Assembly (NCBI GenBank): GCA_963771715.1
Contig: CAVYUQ010000023.1
Coordinates: 1-64,000 of the forward strand
Source of the DNA: JACVRW01 sp963771715
Lineage (GTDB): Bacteria > Actinomycetota > Thermoleophilia > Solirubrobacterales > Thermoleophilaceae
DNA length: 64,000 bases
Direction of reading: 5' to 3'
Shown: positions 48,904-57,130 of the stretch, one piece after another
Position numbering within the stretch: the first letter of the stretch is position 1
Layout: each line of letters starts with the position of its first letter
Notes under the pieces: model-generated
Databases searched by the model: none
What the model was told of the DNA's origin: nothing
What the model saw: the letters and a program-made list of their open reading frames with translations, nothing else
Translations under genes and position numbers: made by a program

Positions 48904-49337
48904 CAGGCGTCTACCTCCATCGGCTCGGGCTTCTGCGCGGCGTGGGGATGATCGGGCCCGGCGTAGACCTTGAGCTTGCGGAGCTGCGCGCGCCCCAGGC
49001 GCGTGCGGGGCAGCATGCCCTTCACGGCGAGGCGCAGGACCTCCTCGGGCCGGCGCTCGAGCATCTCGTCGAGCGTACGGCTGCGGAGTCCGCCGGGATA
49101 GCCGGAATGCCGGTAGTAGAGCTTCTCGGCGCGCTTGTTGCCGGTCACCGAGACCTTCTCGGCGTTCACTACGACCACGAAGTCGCCCACGTCGATGTGC
49201 GGCGTGTACTGGGGCTTGCGCTTGCCGCGCAGGGCGTCCGCGATCTGGGTCGCGAGCCTGCCCAGCGTCTTGCCGGTAGCGTCGACCACGAGCCAATTCC
49301 GCTCGCGGGTAGCCGGTGTAGCCACGTAAGTCTTCAT
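48903..49337 (-). CDS. rplM: 50S ribosomal protein L13
   Basis: This is a 144-residue large-subunit protein. KTYVATPATRERNWLVVDAT is the N-terminus. DVGDFVVVVNAEKVSVTGNK, YYRHSGYPGGLRSRTLDEM and VKGMLPRTRLGRAQLRKLKV are diagnostic. The ATG at 49337 gives the conserved start; longer upstream sequence in frame belongs to the divergent riboswitch region. It leads the minus-strand housekeeping operon, with rpsI overlapping its stop. Confidence 0.96.
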   Translation of the reverse strand: MKTYVATPATRERNWLVVDATGKTLGRLATQIADALRGKRKPQYTPHIDVGDFVVVVNAEKVSVTGNKRAEKLYYRHSGYPGGLRSRTLDEMLERRPEEVLRLAVKGMLPRTRLGRAQLRKLKVYAGPDHPHAAQKPEPMEVDA

Positions 49338-49383
49338 CACAAAGGAGCCGCCAGGAGGCGGCCGGGCTCGAAGTGTAGCCATG

Positions 49384-49411
49384 TAGACGCCGTCCGGCCC
49401 GTGGGTATACT
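49384..49411 (+). promoter_or_regulatory. Candidate promoter of the riboswitch/M23 transcript
   Basis: A good -10 hexamer TATACT lies at 49406-49411, with TAGACG at 49384-49389 as a -35 match (4 of 6) and a 16-base spacer. The predicted transcription start near 49418 coincides with the beginning of the c-di-AMP riboswitch, which supports the assignment. The region is shared with the divergent rplM promoter. Confidence 0.6.
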
Positions 49412-49424
49412 GCCCGCCGAATAA

Positions 49425-49596
49425 GTGCCTGCCGAATCTCCGGTCCTGCCGTGGCCCGGGGAACGGGGGAACCGTTCGAGGGGCGTCGAAACACGTCCTT
49501 CGAGGGGGCGAATCAACCGGATCATCCCGGTCGTAGCGCTGCTCTTCAGGCGCGAGCCCGTCAGCTAACCCCGTAGGCCCCAAACCGAAGAGAGGC
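49425..49596 (+). ncRNA. c-di-AMP (ydaO/yuaA) riboswitch
   Basis: The leader carries the conserved blocks of the ydaO/yuaA class in order. These are GCCGAATC near 49431, AACGGGGGAACC at about 49459-49470, GGGGGCGAATC at about 49504-49514, and the strongly conserved AGCCCGTCAGCTAACC with CGTAGGC at about 49556-49578. The terminal helix ends at AGAGG (49591-49595), which doubles as the ribosome site for the M23 gene ten bases downstream. Binding c-di-AMP could thus hide the ribosome site. Known members of this class often precede cell-wall hydrolases, as here. Confidence 0.85.
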
Positions 49597-49605
49597 CGTA
49601 GGAGT

Positions 49606-50820
49606 TTGCGAGACACCCGTCTTCCCGCGAAGCGTGGCGCCTGTGCACTGATTTTGTGCGCGCTGGCCGCGGCACCCGCGGCATCGGGACAGTCATCGGG
49701 AGGCGGGACCGTCTACGTGGCCACCCCGAAGGTCTCGAAGGTCACCTGCCTGCGCAAGTGCGCGAGCAAGCAGCGCGCCCGCGGCGGCTCGGTGCTCAAG
49801 ATCGTCGGGACCGAACTGGCCGGGGTGAAATCGGTGACCTACCTCGGCAGCTACGGCAGCGGTGACGACACCACCGTGAAGGTGCGCGCCGGCAGCAACC
49901 AGCGCATCAACGCGCGCGTGCCGATCGGCGCGGTGACCGGGCCGCTCGCGCTCGCCACGTCGGGCGGCGCACGCTCGGCGCCCACCAAGCCCGTGCTCAT
50001 CCTCCCGCCCCTTCCGCCCGAGCCGAACGCCGAGCTGTCGCCGGTGCCGGGACCGGGCGTGAGCGGCGCGCCGAATCTCGAGACCGGCACCAGCCGGACG
50101 AAGGCGTTCGTGGGCGCGCGGCCGGGCGTGACGTTCTCGTTCCGGCTCTCGGGGGCGTCGGCCACCGCGCTCAAGGTGGAGCTGGTGAGCGCGGCCGACG
50201 GGACCGCAGTGAAGACCTGGACCCCGCAGCAGGTGGCGCCCGACCAGGTCCAGAGCATCTCCTGGAGCGGGCGCCTGGGCCGGGCGGCCGCGAAGCCGGG
50301 CCGCTACTCGTTCCGCCTCACCGCGGCGAGCGCCACCGGCGCCGAGGCGCGCAACTCGCAGACCGGCGACATCGGGCGCGACTCCTTCGACCTCTACGAC
50401 AACATCTTCCCGGTCCGCGGCCGCCACGACTTCGGCGGCGCGGGCGCGCAGTTCGGCGCCGGCCGCGCGGGACACATGCACCAGGGCCACGACGTGTTCG
50501 CCAAGTGCGGCACGCGCATGGTCGCCGCCCGCGGCGGGCGCGTGCAGTTCAAGCAGTACCACGCCGCCGCCGGCCACTACCTCGTGATCGACGGCGACGG
50601 CACCGAGATCGACTACGTCTACATGCACCTCGACCAGCCCTCCCCCTTCGCCGAGGGCGACCGCGTGTACACGGGCCAGACGATCGGCGCCGTCGGCGAC
50701 AGCGGCAACGCCCGCGGCTGCCACCTCCACTTCGAGCTCTGGAGCGGGCCCGGCTGGTACGACGGCGGCAAGCCGTTCGACCCGCTGCCGTCGCTCACCG
50801 CCTGGGACAGCTGGTCCTAG
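49606..50820 (+). CDS. Secreted M23-family peptidase (LytM type)
   Basis: This is a 404-residue exported metallopeptidase that probably cuts peptidoglycan stem cross-links. It has a signal peptide (ACALILCALAAAPAASG) and an N-terminal IPT-like beta domain (residues 35-115) opening KVTCLRKCASKQRARGG. A Pro-rich linker and a second beta domain (RPGVTFSFRLSGASATALKV) follow. The C-terminal M23 domain has zinc motifs HMHQGHDVFAKCGTRMV and GCHLHFELWSGPGW. I use the TTG at 49606, ten bases after AGAGG. It is controlled by the preceding c-di-AMP riboswitch, coupling wall hydrolysis to turgor or wall status (inference). Confidence 0.88.
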   Translation: MRDTRLPAKRGACALILCALAAAPAASGQSSGGGTVYVATPKVSKVTCLRKCASKQRARGGSVLKIVGTELAGVKSVTYLGSYGSGDDTTVKVRAGSNQRINARVPIGAVTGPLALATSGGARSAPTKPVLILPPLPPEPNAELSPVPGPGVSGAPNLETGTSRTKAFVGARPGVTFSFRLSGASATALKVELVSAADGTAVKTWTPQQVAPDQVQSISWSGRLGRAAAKPGRYSFRLTAASATGAEARNSQTGDIGRDSFDLYDNIFPVRGRHDFGGAGAQFGAGRAGHMHQGHDVFAKCGTRMVAARGGRVQFKQYHAAAGHYLVIDGDGTEIDYVYMHLDQPSPFAEGDRVYTGQTIGAVGDSGNARGCHLHFELWSGPGWYDGGKPFDPLPSLTAWDSWS

Positions 50821-50853
50821 CCTCCGGCGGGGGTGCCCGCTTAGTGTCTGCGC

Positions 50854-52200
50854 GTGAGCGCGAAGGCTGTCGCCGAACTGCTCCGAGCCGGCATCGAGAC
50901 CGGCGACTTCGCGCCGCTGGCGGAGGCCTACGCGCCCGAGGCCGTCCTCGATGCCTCGGTGCCCGGCAGCCGCCGGCGACTGGGCGGGCCGGCCGAGGCG
51001 GTCGGTGCGCTGGGCGCCTGCTTTCCCGGCCCGGGCCGGATCGTCGAGTGGAATGCCGCGATCGACCCGGCGGGCATCGCCGTCTGGCTCGAGCGCATAG
51101 GGGACGACGGCGGCGCCGTACGCCAGCGCCACTACCTCCACATCGACACCGACGGATGCATCGCCCGGCACTGGATATACGCCGCCCGTCCCCATACCGC
51201 ACCCGCCTCAGAGCCGGTCCCGGGAGCCGCGGAGCAGCTCTTCGCCGGCCTCGGCGAGATCGCGGAGCGCGTGACGCTCGCGTCGAGCGGCTGGTCCGGG
51301 AACCGCATCGACCGCCTCGTGCTCGCCGACGGGCGCGCGCTGATCGCCAAGCGCATCGTGCCCGGCTCCGACTGGCTCGGCCGCGCCACGAGGGACCCCG
51401 GTCGCGAGGCGCTCCTCTTTGCCGACGGCGTCTTCGAACGCATGCCCGCCGCGGTCGACCCGGCGATCGTGGCCGCGGAGCGCGACGGCGAGGCGTGGTG
51501 GGTCGTGATGCGCGACGTGAGCGCCGAGCTCCTCGACGCGGCCACCCCGCTCACCCGTGAGCAGAACCGCTTCGTGCTCGCATCCGCGGCGGCGATGTGG
51601 GCGGAGTTCTGGGATGACGGCGTTCAACACCTCTCGACCCTGGGCGACCGGCTCGCGTTCGCGGTCCCCGCCATCTCCGAGCGCGAGCGCGAGACCGTGG
51701 ACATCCTGCCGAAGCAGTTCGAGGCGGCGTGGGAGGCCTTCGGCGAGGCGGTCGATCCCGACGTGGGCAGCGCCGTGCTCGAGCTCGTCGACGATGTGAC
51801 CCCGCTGGCCGCGGCCCTCGGCGCCCACGGCACGACGCTCATCCACGGCGACCTGCGCGACGAGAACATCGCGCTGCCGGACGGCCGGCTCGTGCTGCTC
51901 GACTGGGGGCTCGCCACGCAGGGCCACCCGGCGGTCGACCTGGCCTGGTACATGGTTCACGACGTATGGCGGATAGCCGCGACGCACGACGAAGTGGTCG
52001 AGGACTTCCGGCGCGCGCTCGGCGAACGGGACGATCCCGCGGCGCTCGAGCTCGGCATGATCAGCGGCCTCGTCCAGTACGGCTGGATCTTCGGCCACAG
52101 CGCAGTTGTGCATACGGACCCCGCCGAACGAGAATGGGCACGCGCGGAACTCGCATGGTGGGTCCCGCGCGTGCGGCACGCCCTTGAACAGTGGAGGTGA
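50854..52200 (+). CDS. SnoaL/NTF2-like domain fused to aminoglycoside-phosphotransferase-like kinase
   Basis: This is a 448-residue two-domain protein. Residues 1-115 form an NTF2/SnoaL-like barrel (KAVAELLRAGIETGDFAPLA, then GRIVEWNAAIDPAGIAVWLE and HRHYLHI-type strand RQRHYLHIDTDGCIARHW). Residues 130-448 are an APH/choline-kinase-like fold with catalytic loop TLIHGDLRDENIALPDG and metal site RLVLLDWGLATQGHPAVDLA. The nucleotide-binding Lys is probably in ALIAKRIVPG. The continuous frame and GTG start indicate a genuine fusion. The small-molecule substrate is unknown; resistance is only one possibility. It overlaps nothing upstream, and the cupin gene starts one base after its stop. Confidence 0.82.
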   Translation: MSAKAVAELLRAGIETGDFAPLAEAYAPEAVLDASVPGSRRRLGGPAEAVGALGACFPGPGRIVEWNAAIDPAGIAVWLERIGDDGGAVRQRHYLHIDTDGCIARHWIYAARPHTAPASEPVPGAAEQLFAGLGEIAERVTLASSGWSGNRIDRLVLADGRALIAKRIVPGSDWLGRATRDPGREALLFADGVFERMPAAVDPAIVAAERDGEAWWVVMRDVSAELLDAATPLTREQNRFVLASAAAMWAEFWDDGVQHLSTLGDRLAFAVPAISERERETVDILPKQFEAAWEAFGEAVDPDVGSAVLELVDDVTPLAAALGAHGTTLIHGDLRDENIALPDGRLVLLDWGLATQGHPAVDLAWYMVHDVWRIAATHDEVVEDFRRALGERDDPAALELGMISGLVQYGWIFGHSAVVHTDPAEREWARAELAWWVPRVRHALEQWR

Positions 52201-52201
52201 G

Positions 52202-52621
52202 ATGGCCGACTACACGATCAGAGCGCTCGAGGAGATCCCGGACGTCCTCGGCGACTACCCGGGAGAGATGCGCATGAGCGCGGCGAGCGACCTGGGCTGC
52301 GAGCAGGTGGGCTTCACCTGGCGCCGCATGCCGCCGCTCACCGGCGGCAAGGGCAGCTACGGGCACCGCCACAAGACGCAGGAGGAGGTCTACTTCGTCG
52401 CGTCCGGGACGCTTCAGTTCAAGCTCGAGGACGAGGTGATCGACGTGGCGGCCGGCACCGTCGTGCGCGTGGCGCCCGAGGTGGCGCGCTCGGTTTGGAA
52501 CCAGGGCCCGGGCGACGCGGTGGTGGTGATCGTCTCCAAGAAGTCCGAGGACCCGCGCGCGGACACCGAGAGCGTCGAGGACTTCTGGCCGGAGGACGAG
52601 GAGCCCGCGGCGAGCGCCTGA
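52202..52621 (+). CDS. Cupin-domain protein
   Basis: This is a 139-residue single cupin. Motif 1 is GSYGHRHKTQEEVYFVASGT (His/His/Glu) and motif 2 is RVAPEVARSVWNQGPGD, where the usual second His is replaced by Ala-Arg. Metal binding may therefore be weakened. The C-terminus is acidic (EDFWPEDEEPAASA). It starts one base after the SnoaL-kinase stop, so the two are probably co-transcribed. The ligand is unknown. Confidence 0.85.
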   Translation: MADYTIRALEEIPDVLGDYPGEMRMSAASDLGCEQVGFTWRRMPPLTGGKGSYGHRHKTQEEVYFVASGTLQFKLEDEVIDVAAGTVVRVAPEVARSVWNQGPGDAVVVIVSKKSEDPRADTESVEDFWPEDEEPAASA

Positions 52622-52631
52622 GGGCGGCCGC

Positions 52632-52874
52632 CTACTGGCGGTGCTCGCGGAGGCCGTCGCCGTTCGGCAGCGCCTCCGCGGCCGCCTGGCAGACGAACGC
52701 GAACACCAGGAGCATCAGCACGGCCGCCGCCGCGCCGTGGGTGTGCGCCGACGCGTACCCCGCCACCGCGGCCGCAGCCACCCAGCGCCAGATGCGCCAG
52801 TTCGGCTCCCACGGGGCACGGCGCTCCTCAGGAGGATCGGAGTCGTGAGCGTGGACGTAGGCGAGAAACGGCAC
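52632..52874 (-). CDS. Small two-helix membrane protein
   Basis: This is an 80-residue protein with a charged N-terminus (HAHDSDPPEERRAPWEPNW) and two adjacent hydrophobic stretches (WRWVAAAAVAGYASAHTHG and AAAVLMLLVFAFVCQAAAEA). The family is not recognised. It converges with the cupin gene and is divergent from the P450, whose start is 27 bases away. The ATG at 52874 is the only reasonable start. Confidence 0.55.
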   Translation of the reverse strand: MPFLAYVHAHDSDPPEERRAPWEPNWRIWRWVAAAAVAGYASAHTHGAAAAVLMLLVFAFVCQAAAEALPNGDGLREHRQ

Positions 52875-52900
52875 TGAGACTCTCCTGCCAGGGTACCCCC

Positions 52901-54173
52901 ATGGACCTGCCGCCCGGCCCGCGTGCCCCCGCCGCCTGGCAGACGGTCGCGTGGACGACCCGGCCCGCGGCGTTCCTGCGGCGGGTGCACGAGCGCTTCG
53001 GCGAGCCGGTCACGATCCGCACCTACTGGACCGACGAGCCGATGGTGCTGTTCTCGAGCCCCGACGCGGTGCGCGAGCTGTTCCGGCTCGATCCCGCGAT
53101 CGCGCCCGCCGGCCAGAGCTGGGAGTTCCTGCGCCCCTTCGCCGGGCCGCACTCGATCCTGGTGCTCGACGGAGAGGAGCACCTGCGCGAGCGGCGGCTG
53201 ATCCAGACGCCGTTCCACGGCGAGCGAATGCATGCCTTCCAGCCGATGGTGGCCGAGCTCGCGCGCGAGGAGCTGAGCGCGTGGAGCGGCCGCGTGACCA
53301 CGCTCGAGCGCATGAAGCGGCTCACGCTCGAGACGATCCTGCGCGTGGTGTTCGGCGCCCGCGACGAGGAGGCGGCGCAGCTTCGCGACGCGGTCCACGG
53401 CACGCTCGACACCGTCCGCTCGATGCCGCGCATGCTGGCGATGTCGCTCGTGCAGCGCGACCTCGGTCCGCGCAGCCCGTGGGGCCGCTTCCGCCTCGCG
53501 GTCGAGCGCTTCGACGAGCTGCTGCTCGACCTCGTGGCACGCCGGCGCGCCGAGCCGGCCGGCGACTCGATGCTCGCCCTGCTGCTCGAGCAGCGCGACG
53601 AGGAGGGCAACCCGCCGACGGACCGGCACCTGCGCGACCAGCTCGTGGCTCTGCTCGCGGCGGGCCACGACACCTCCGCGGCGTCGCTGGCCTGGGCCTT
53701 CGAGCGGCTCGCGCGCCACCCGGGGGTGCAGGCGCGCCTGCGCGACGGCGACCCCGCCTATCTCGACGCGGTCGTGAAGGAGGTGCTGCGCGTGCGCCCG
53801 GCGCTGACGATCGCGCCGCGGCGGCTGCTCGAGCCGGTGGAGATCGCCGGGCGCACGCTGCCCGCCGGCGTGCACGTGGCCGCCTGCCTGTGGCTGGCGC
53901 TTCGCCGCGAGGACCTGTGGCCGGCAGGCCGGCGCCTTCCGGCCGGAGCGCTGGCTCGACGGCGAGCCGCCGCCGAACCCGATGTCGTGGATCCCGTTCG
54001 GCGGAGGGGTGCGCCGCTGCGCCGGAGCGCCGTTCGCGGAGATGGAGATGCGCGAGGTGCTGCGCGCGGCAGCCGGCCTGACGCTCCGCCCGGTGCGCCC
54101 CGAACCCGAGCGGGCCCGTCGCAGCGCGCTAGTCGTGACGCCCCATCGCGGCGGCGAGGTGCTGGTCGGCTGA
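52901..54173 (+). CDS. Cytochrome P450 (one-base frameshift)
   Basis: This is a soluble bacterial P450 monooxygenase of about 423 residues. The I-helix oxygen motif is LAAGHDTSAASLAW, the K-helix ExxR is VVKEVLRVRP, and the haem-thiolate loop is IPFGGGVRRCAGAPFAEMEM. The frame breaks between WLALRREDLWP and AGAFRPERWLDGEPPPNP. Dropping one base at about 53925 restores it. No ferredoxin or ferredoxin reductase is adjacent, so redox partners must come from elsewhere. Substrate unknown. A P450 followed by an alpha/beta-hydrolase could form a short catabolic unit. Confidence 0.9.
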
Positions 54174-54205
54174 GCTTCCCGGCTGGGCTAGGCTTGCGCC
54201 CCGCG

Positions 54206-54984
54206 ATGCCCGAGACGGTCGTATCCGCGGACGGGACTCCCTCGCCGTGTGGAAGAGCGGCGAGGGCCCGCCGCTCGTGCTGGTGCACGGCGCGACCGCC
54301 GACCACAGCCGCTGGGCGCCCGCGCTGCCCGCGCTCGAGGAGCATTTCACCGTCTTCAACTACGACCGCCGCGGCCGGGGCGAGAGCGGGGACGCGGCCG
54401 ACTACGCGCTCGAGCGTGAGTTCGAGGACGTGGTGGCGGTGGTCGAGTCGGCGGGCACCGAGGTGAACCTGCTCGGGCACTCGCACGGAGCCGTCTGCGC
54501 GCTCGAGGCGGCCCTGCTCACCGACCGGATCAGCAAGCTCGTCCTCTACGAGCCGCCGATGGGCTTCCTCGCAACACCTGCCCACGTCGTGCAGGAGCTC
54601 GAGGCGCTGCTCCAGGCCGGAGAAGCGCGACGAGCTCGTGGCCGTGTTCATGCGCGAGGTGGCCGGGCTTCCGCCGGACCAGATCGAGATGCTGCGCTCG
54701 CTCCCGGCGTGGGAGGCGCGCATCGCCGCGGCGGACACGATTCCGAGGGAGGAGCGCGCAAACCGGGAGTACGCCTGGGATCCGGACCGCTTTCGCGGAG
54801 CTCACGGTGCCGACCATGTATCTCCTCGGTGGAGACAGCCCCGAGCTGTTCAGCCGCGCAGGCGAGGCTGTGGAGGCGGCGCTGCCCGAACTGCCGCATC
54901 GTCGTCATGCCCGGCCAGACGCATGCCGCGATCGACGCCGCCACGGAGCTGTTCGTCAGCGAGGTGCTGGGCTTCCTCGACTGA
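54206..54984 (+). CDS. Alpha/beta-hydrolase (several one-base frameshifts)
   Basis: This is an alpha/beta-hydrolase fold enzyme of about 258 residues. LVLVHGATADHSRWAPALP is the oxyanion region, and the nucleophile elbow is LLGHSHGAVCALEAAL (Ser replaced by His-flanked GHSHG, with Ser nucleophile). The acid region is TMYLLGGDSPELF, and the catalytic His is in VMPGQTHAAIDAATEL. The raw sequence changes frame near 54236-54246, at 54619-54620, at 54791-54793 and at 54888. The last three are repaired by removing one base each. The four breaks in 780 bases mark this part of the sequence as poor. The 3' end overlaps the convergent GNAT gene by 29 bases. Confidence 0.8.
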
Positions 54985-55456
54985 GCACCACGGACGTCTC
55001 GATCTGGCGCTCCGGAATCGTCCAGTAGGTCCTGAGCAGCTCCGCCGTGCGCTCGGGTCCGACATGCTCGAAGCCGTGGCGGCGATAGAAGTTGATGGCC
55101 CAGTCGGCAGCGGCCCAGGTGCCGACCAGGATGGGGCGCGTGAGCGAGCTGGTGAGCTGCTCGAGCAGCACGCCACCGATGCCGCGCCGCTGACTCGCCG
55201 GCGCCACGTAGGCATGCCGGATCAGCTCAACATCTCCGACGTGCTGCGTCCCCATGATGCCGAGCAGCTCGCCGTCCGCCTCATAGCCCCAGAACTCGAC
55301 CCCCGCAGCGATCTCGCGGTCGAGCTCGTCCCGCGGCATGTACGGGTCGTGCCAGCGGTCGGCCGGAATCACGTCGCGATATGCCTCGGCCGCGGCGTTC
55401 ACGATCGCCACGATCGCCGCACGCTCGTCATCTCGGCACCTGCGTATCTCGGTCAC
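54956..55456 (-). CDS. GNAT acetyltransferase
   Basis: This is a 166-residue single-domain GNAT enzyme. The acetyl-CoA site is AYVAPASQRRGIGGVLLEQL. The N-terminal helix region is RRCRDDERAAIVAIVNAAAE, and ADWAINFYRRHGFEHVGPER is the C-terminal signature. The substrate is unknown. The GTG at 55456 lies four bases after the SnoaL gene's stop, so the two are probably co-transcribed. The C-terminal SRGSPAPR tail lies over the end of the hydrolase and may be altered by an undetected indel. Confidence 0.85.
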   Translation of the reverse strand: MTEIRRCRDDERAAIVAIVNAAAEAYRDVIPADRWHDPYMPRDELDREIAAGVEFWGYEADGELLGIMGTQHVGDVELIRHAYVAPASQRRGIGGVLLEQLTSSLTRPILVGTWAAADWAINFYRRHGFEHVGPERTAELLRTYWTIPERQIETSVVLSRGSPAPR

Positions 55457-55459
55457 GCG

Positions 55460-55828
55460 CTAGCTGGCCGGGCGGAAACCCGAGCAGACCACGCGCATCC
55501 ACTCGATCTGCCCGTCGGGAGCGGAGAGGTACGCCTGCTGCTCGACCAGGAAGCGGCCGTCCGGATTGGTCACTCTGAACCGGTAGCCCACCCGCTGACG
55601 ATCGGCGAAGCTGTCGCTCTCCACCTCTTCGACTCCTTCGATCTCGTCCTTGTCCTCGAACCACCGGCCGAGGAGGATCGCCATGACCGTGTCGCGGTCC
55701 CTCGCCTCCCAGTTTCGGTTCGGCGTCAGTCCGCGGAAGTCGATCTCGGGGTGCATGAGCTCGAGCAGCCGGACCGTGTCCTTCGCGGCCAGCGCGTGCG
55801 CGAACTCCGCGCCGAGCGTGTGGCTCAC
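55460..55828 (-). CDS. SnoaL/NTF2-like protein
   Basis: This is a 122-residue NTF2-like protein. GAEFAHALAAKDTVRLLELM and HPEIDFRGLTPNRNWEARDR open the fold, and RVGYRFRVTNPDGRFLVEQQ and GQIEWMRVVCSGFRP close it. It starts with GTG at 55828, overlapping the stop of the TetR-like remnant (GTGA), and precedes the GNAT gene. It probably belonged to a regulator-SnoaL-GNAT operon. Its ligand or activity is unknown. Confidence 0.82.
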   Translation of the reverse strand: MSHTLGAEFAHALAAKDTVRLLELMHPEIDFRGLTPNRNWEARDRDTVMAILLGRWFEDKDEIEGVEEVESDSFADRQRVGYRFRVTNPDGRFLVEQQAYLSAPDGQIEWMRVVCSGFRPAS

Positions 55829-56055
55829 CTGCCCGCCTCGGCCTGCGCGATGAGCTGCCCGAGTCCCTCCAGGGCCTCGCGATGCGGGGCCTCCTCCTCG
55901 CCCACCCCGGCGAGCAGCTCGATCTCGATCCCCTGGAACACGTTCGCGACCAAGGATGCCAGCACCCGTGGCGACAGGGGAAGCTCGACCTCCAGCTCGC
56001 CGGCCCAGGCCTCGAAGACGGACTCCAGGAGGTCGCGCCAGCCACCCATCGTCAC
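55825..56055 (-). pseudogene. C-terminal remnant of a TetR-like regulator
   Basis: The 76-codon frame (GGWRDLLESVFEAWAGELEV, then ASLVANVFQGIEIELLAGVG and LEGLGQLIAQAEAG) looks like the C-terminal ligand domain of a TetR-family regulator. No helix-turn-helix half is encoded upstream. The expected N-terminus, at higher coordinates, is replaced by the tail of a glycosyltransferase on the other strand. The break point is about 56056-56076. It is either a real truncation or an assembly join. It overlaps the SnoaL start. Confidence 0.6.
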
Positions 56056-56076
56056 GCGCCAGCGCTCGGCGAGCTC

Positions 56077-56437
56077 GTCATCCGCGAGCCCGGCTCAGGA
56101 CGGCCTCGACGTGCGGGCGTAGGTCCACGGCCTGTCGCGGCACCTCGCGGCCTGCGACGTCGCCGTCGTTCAGGGCGGCCTGACCACCGGCATGGAGCTG
56201 ATAGCCGCGAAGCGGCCCTTCCTCTGCTTCCCGCTGAAGCGCCACTTCGAGCAGAACGTGCACGTCCGGCACCGGCTCGAGCGCTACGGAGGCGGCCGCG
56301 CGATGGACTTCGACACGGAGACGCCGGACACGATCGGCGCGGCGATAGCCGACGCCCTGGTCGAGACCCCCGCCCCGGCCGAGGTCGAGCGCGACGGCGC
56401 GAGGCGCGCCGCTGAGCTGATGGCCGCGCTGGTCTGA
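56077..56437 (+). pseudogene. C-terminal remnant of a UGT/MGT-type glycosyltransferase
   Basis: Reading frame with HGLSRHLAACDVAVVQGGLT, TGMELIAAKRPFLCFPLKRH and FEQNVHVRHRLERYGGGRAM matches the nucleotide-sugar-binding C-terminal half of GT1-type glycosyltransferases, ending at TGA 56435-56437. The N-terminal two thirds are absent. An in-frame TAG interrupts near 56127. An ATG at 56192 could express only an 81-residue fragment without a complete active site. It abuts the TetR-like remnant head-to-head, so both genes lost their 5' ends at the same junction. Confidence 0.7.
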
Positions 56438-56443
56438 GGAAAC

Positions 56444-56630
56444 CTAGGGTTCGCCGGACATGCTGCGCACGAGGCGTGGCCACCGCAGGCGGCCGTCGCG
56501 GACGCCGCAGACGATCACGCCCGCCATGTCGAGCGGCGTCCCGTCGGAGTGCGTCCCCCGCCAGCGCCACTCGCTCCGATGCGCATCATGGCCGTCGTTG
56601 AGCCGCTCCGCCGCCTCCGACCTGAGTAGT
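56444..56630 (-). pseudogene. C-terminal remnant of a SnoaL-like protein
   Basis: The minus strand encodes AERLNDGHDAHRSEWRWRGT, then HSDGTPLDMAGVIVCGVRDG and a short end RLRWPRLVRSMSGEP before the TAG at 56446-56444. This is the closing half of a SnoaL/NTF2-like protein. The preceding sequence has no matching N-terminal half, so I call it a fragment. It is a third SnoaL-type gene in 2 kb. Confidence 0.5.
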
Positions 56631-56639
56631 AGGCGAAAT

Positions 56640-57130
56640 CATCGCGCTGTTACGAGCCCGAAGTCCGGCCTGGCGACGACGCGATCGCGCCCACGCGGCC
56701 ATAGCGTCGCAGCATGGACTCGATCGGCACGGAACAGCAGATGGAAACCACGACAGCGGTGCGCCGCGTGGCGATCATCGGCACCCCGCCGGGCCTCGGC
56801 CTGCGCCCCACGCTGATCGCGTCGTCGCCGCACTTCCACGCGGAGCCACGGCCGAAGCCGGCAGAGCAGCCGCACCCGCGCACCTCCAGGCGCAGCACGG
56901 CAAGCGTGAGCACCCTCGCCGAACCCACGCGCGTGAGCAGGCGGGGTCGCGCGCGGATCCGTAGACGTCCGAAGCCTCGCCGCCCGGCTGGAACATCAGC
57001 AGCGCCGCCCACGCAGCGGCAGCCCGATCTAGGAACGCGAGAGCCTCGGGGGATCCGTGGCGAGCCTGCGATCCTCCGCCGGGGCGCTCCACCGTATCAG
57101 TCGCGTGGACCCTGCGGAGAGGAGAGCACC
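56640..57130. other. 490-base stretch without a confident gene
   Basis: Open frames exist on both strands but are Arg/Pro/Ala-rich shadows with no recognisable domain, and the longest plus-strand frame changes character at the SnoaL start (57131). On the minus strand a short piece around 56960-57040 (AAAAWAALLMFQPGGEASDV) looks weakly protein-like but is broken. Given the indel density here, a damaged minus-strand gene cannot be excluded. Confidence 0.5.

Noticed and set aside
47989..49494. A 501-codon version of S9 starting upstream of rplM
   Set aside because: It would be antisense-framed through all of rplM; the ATG at 48903 overlapping the rplM stop is the sensible start.
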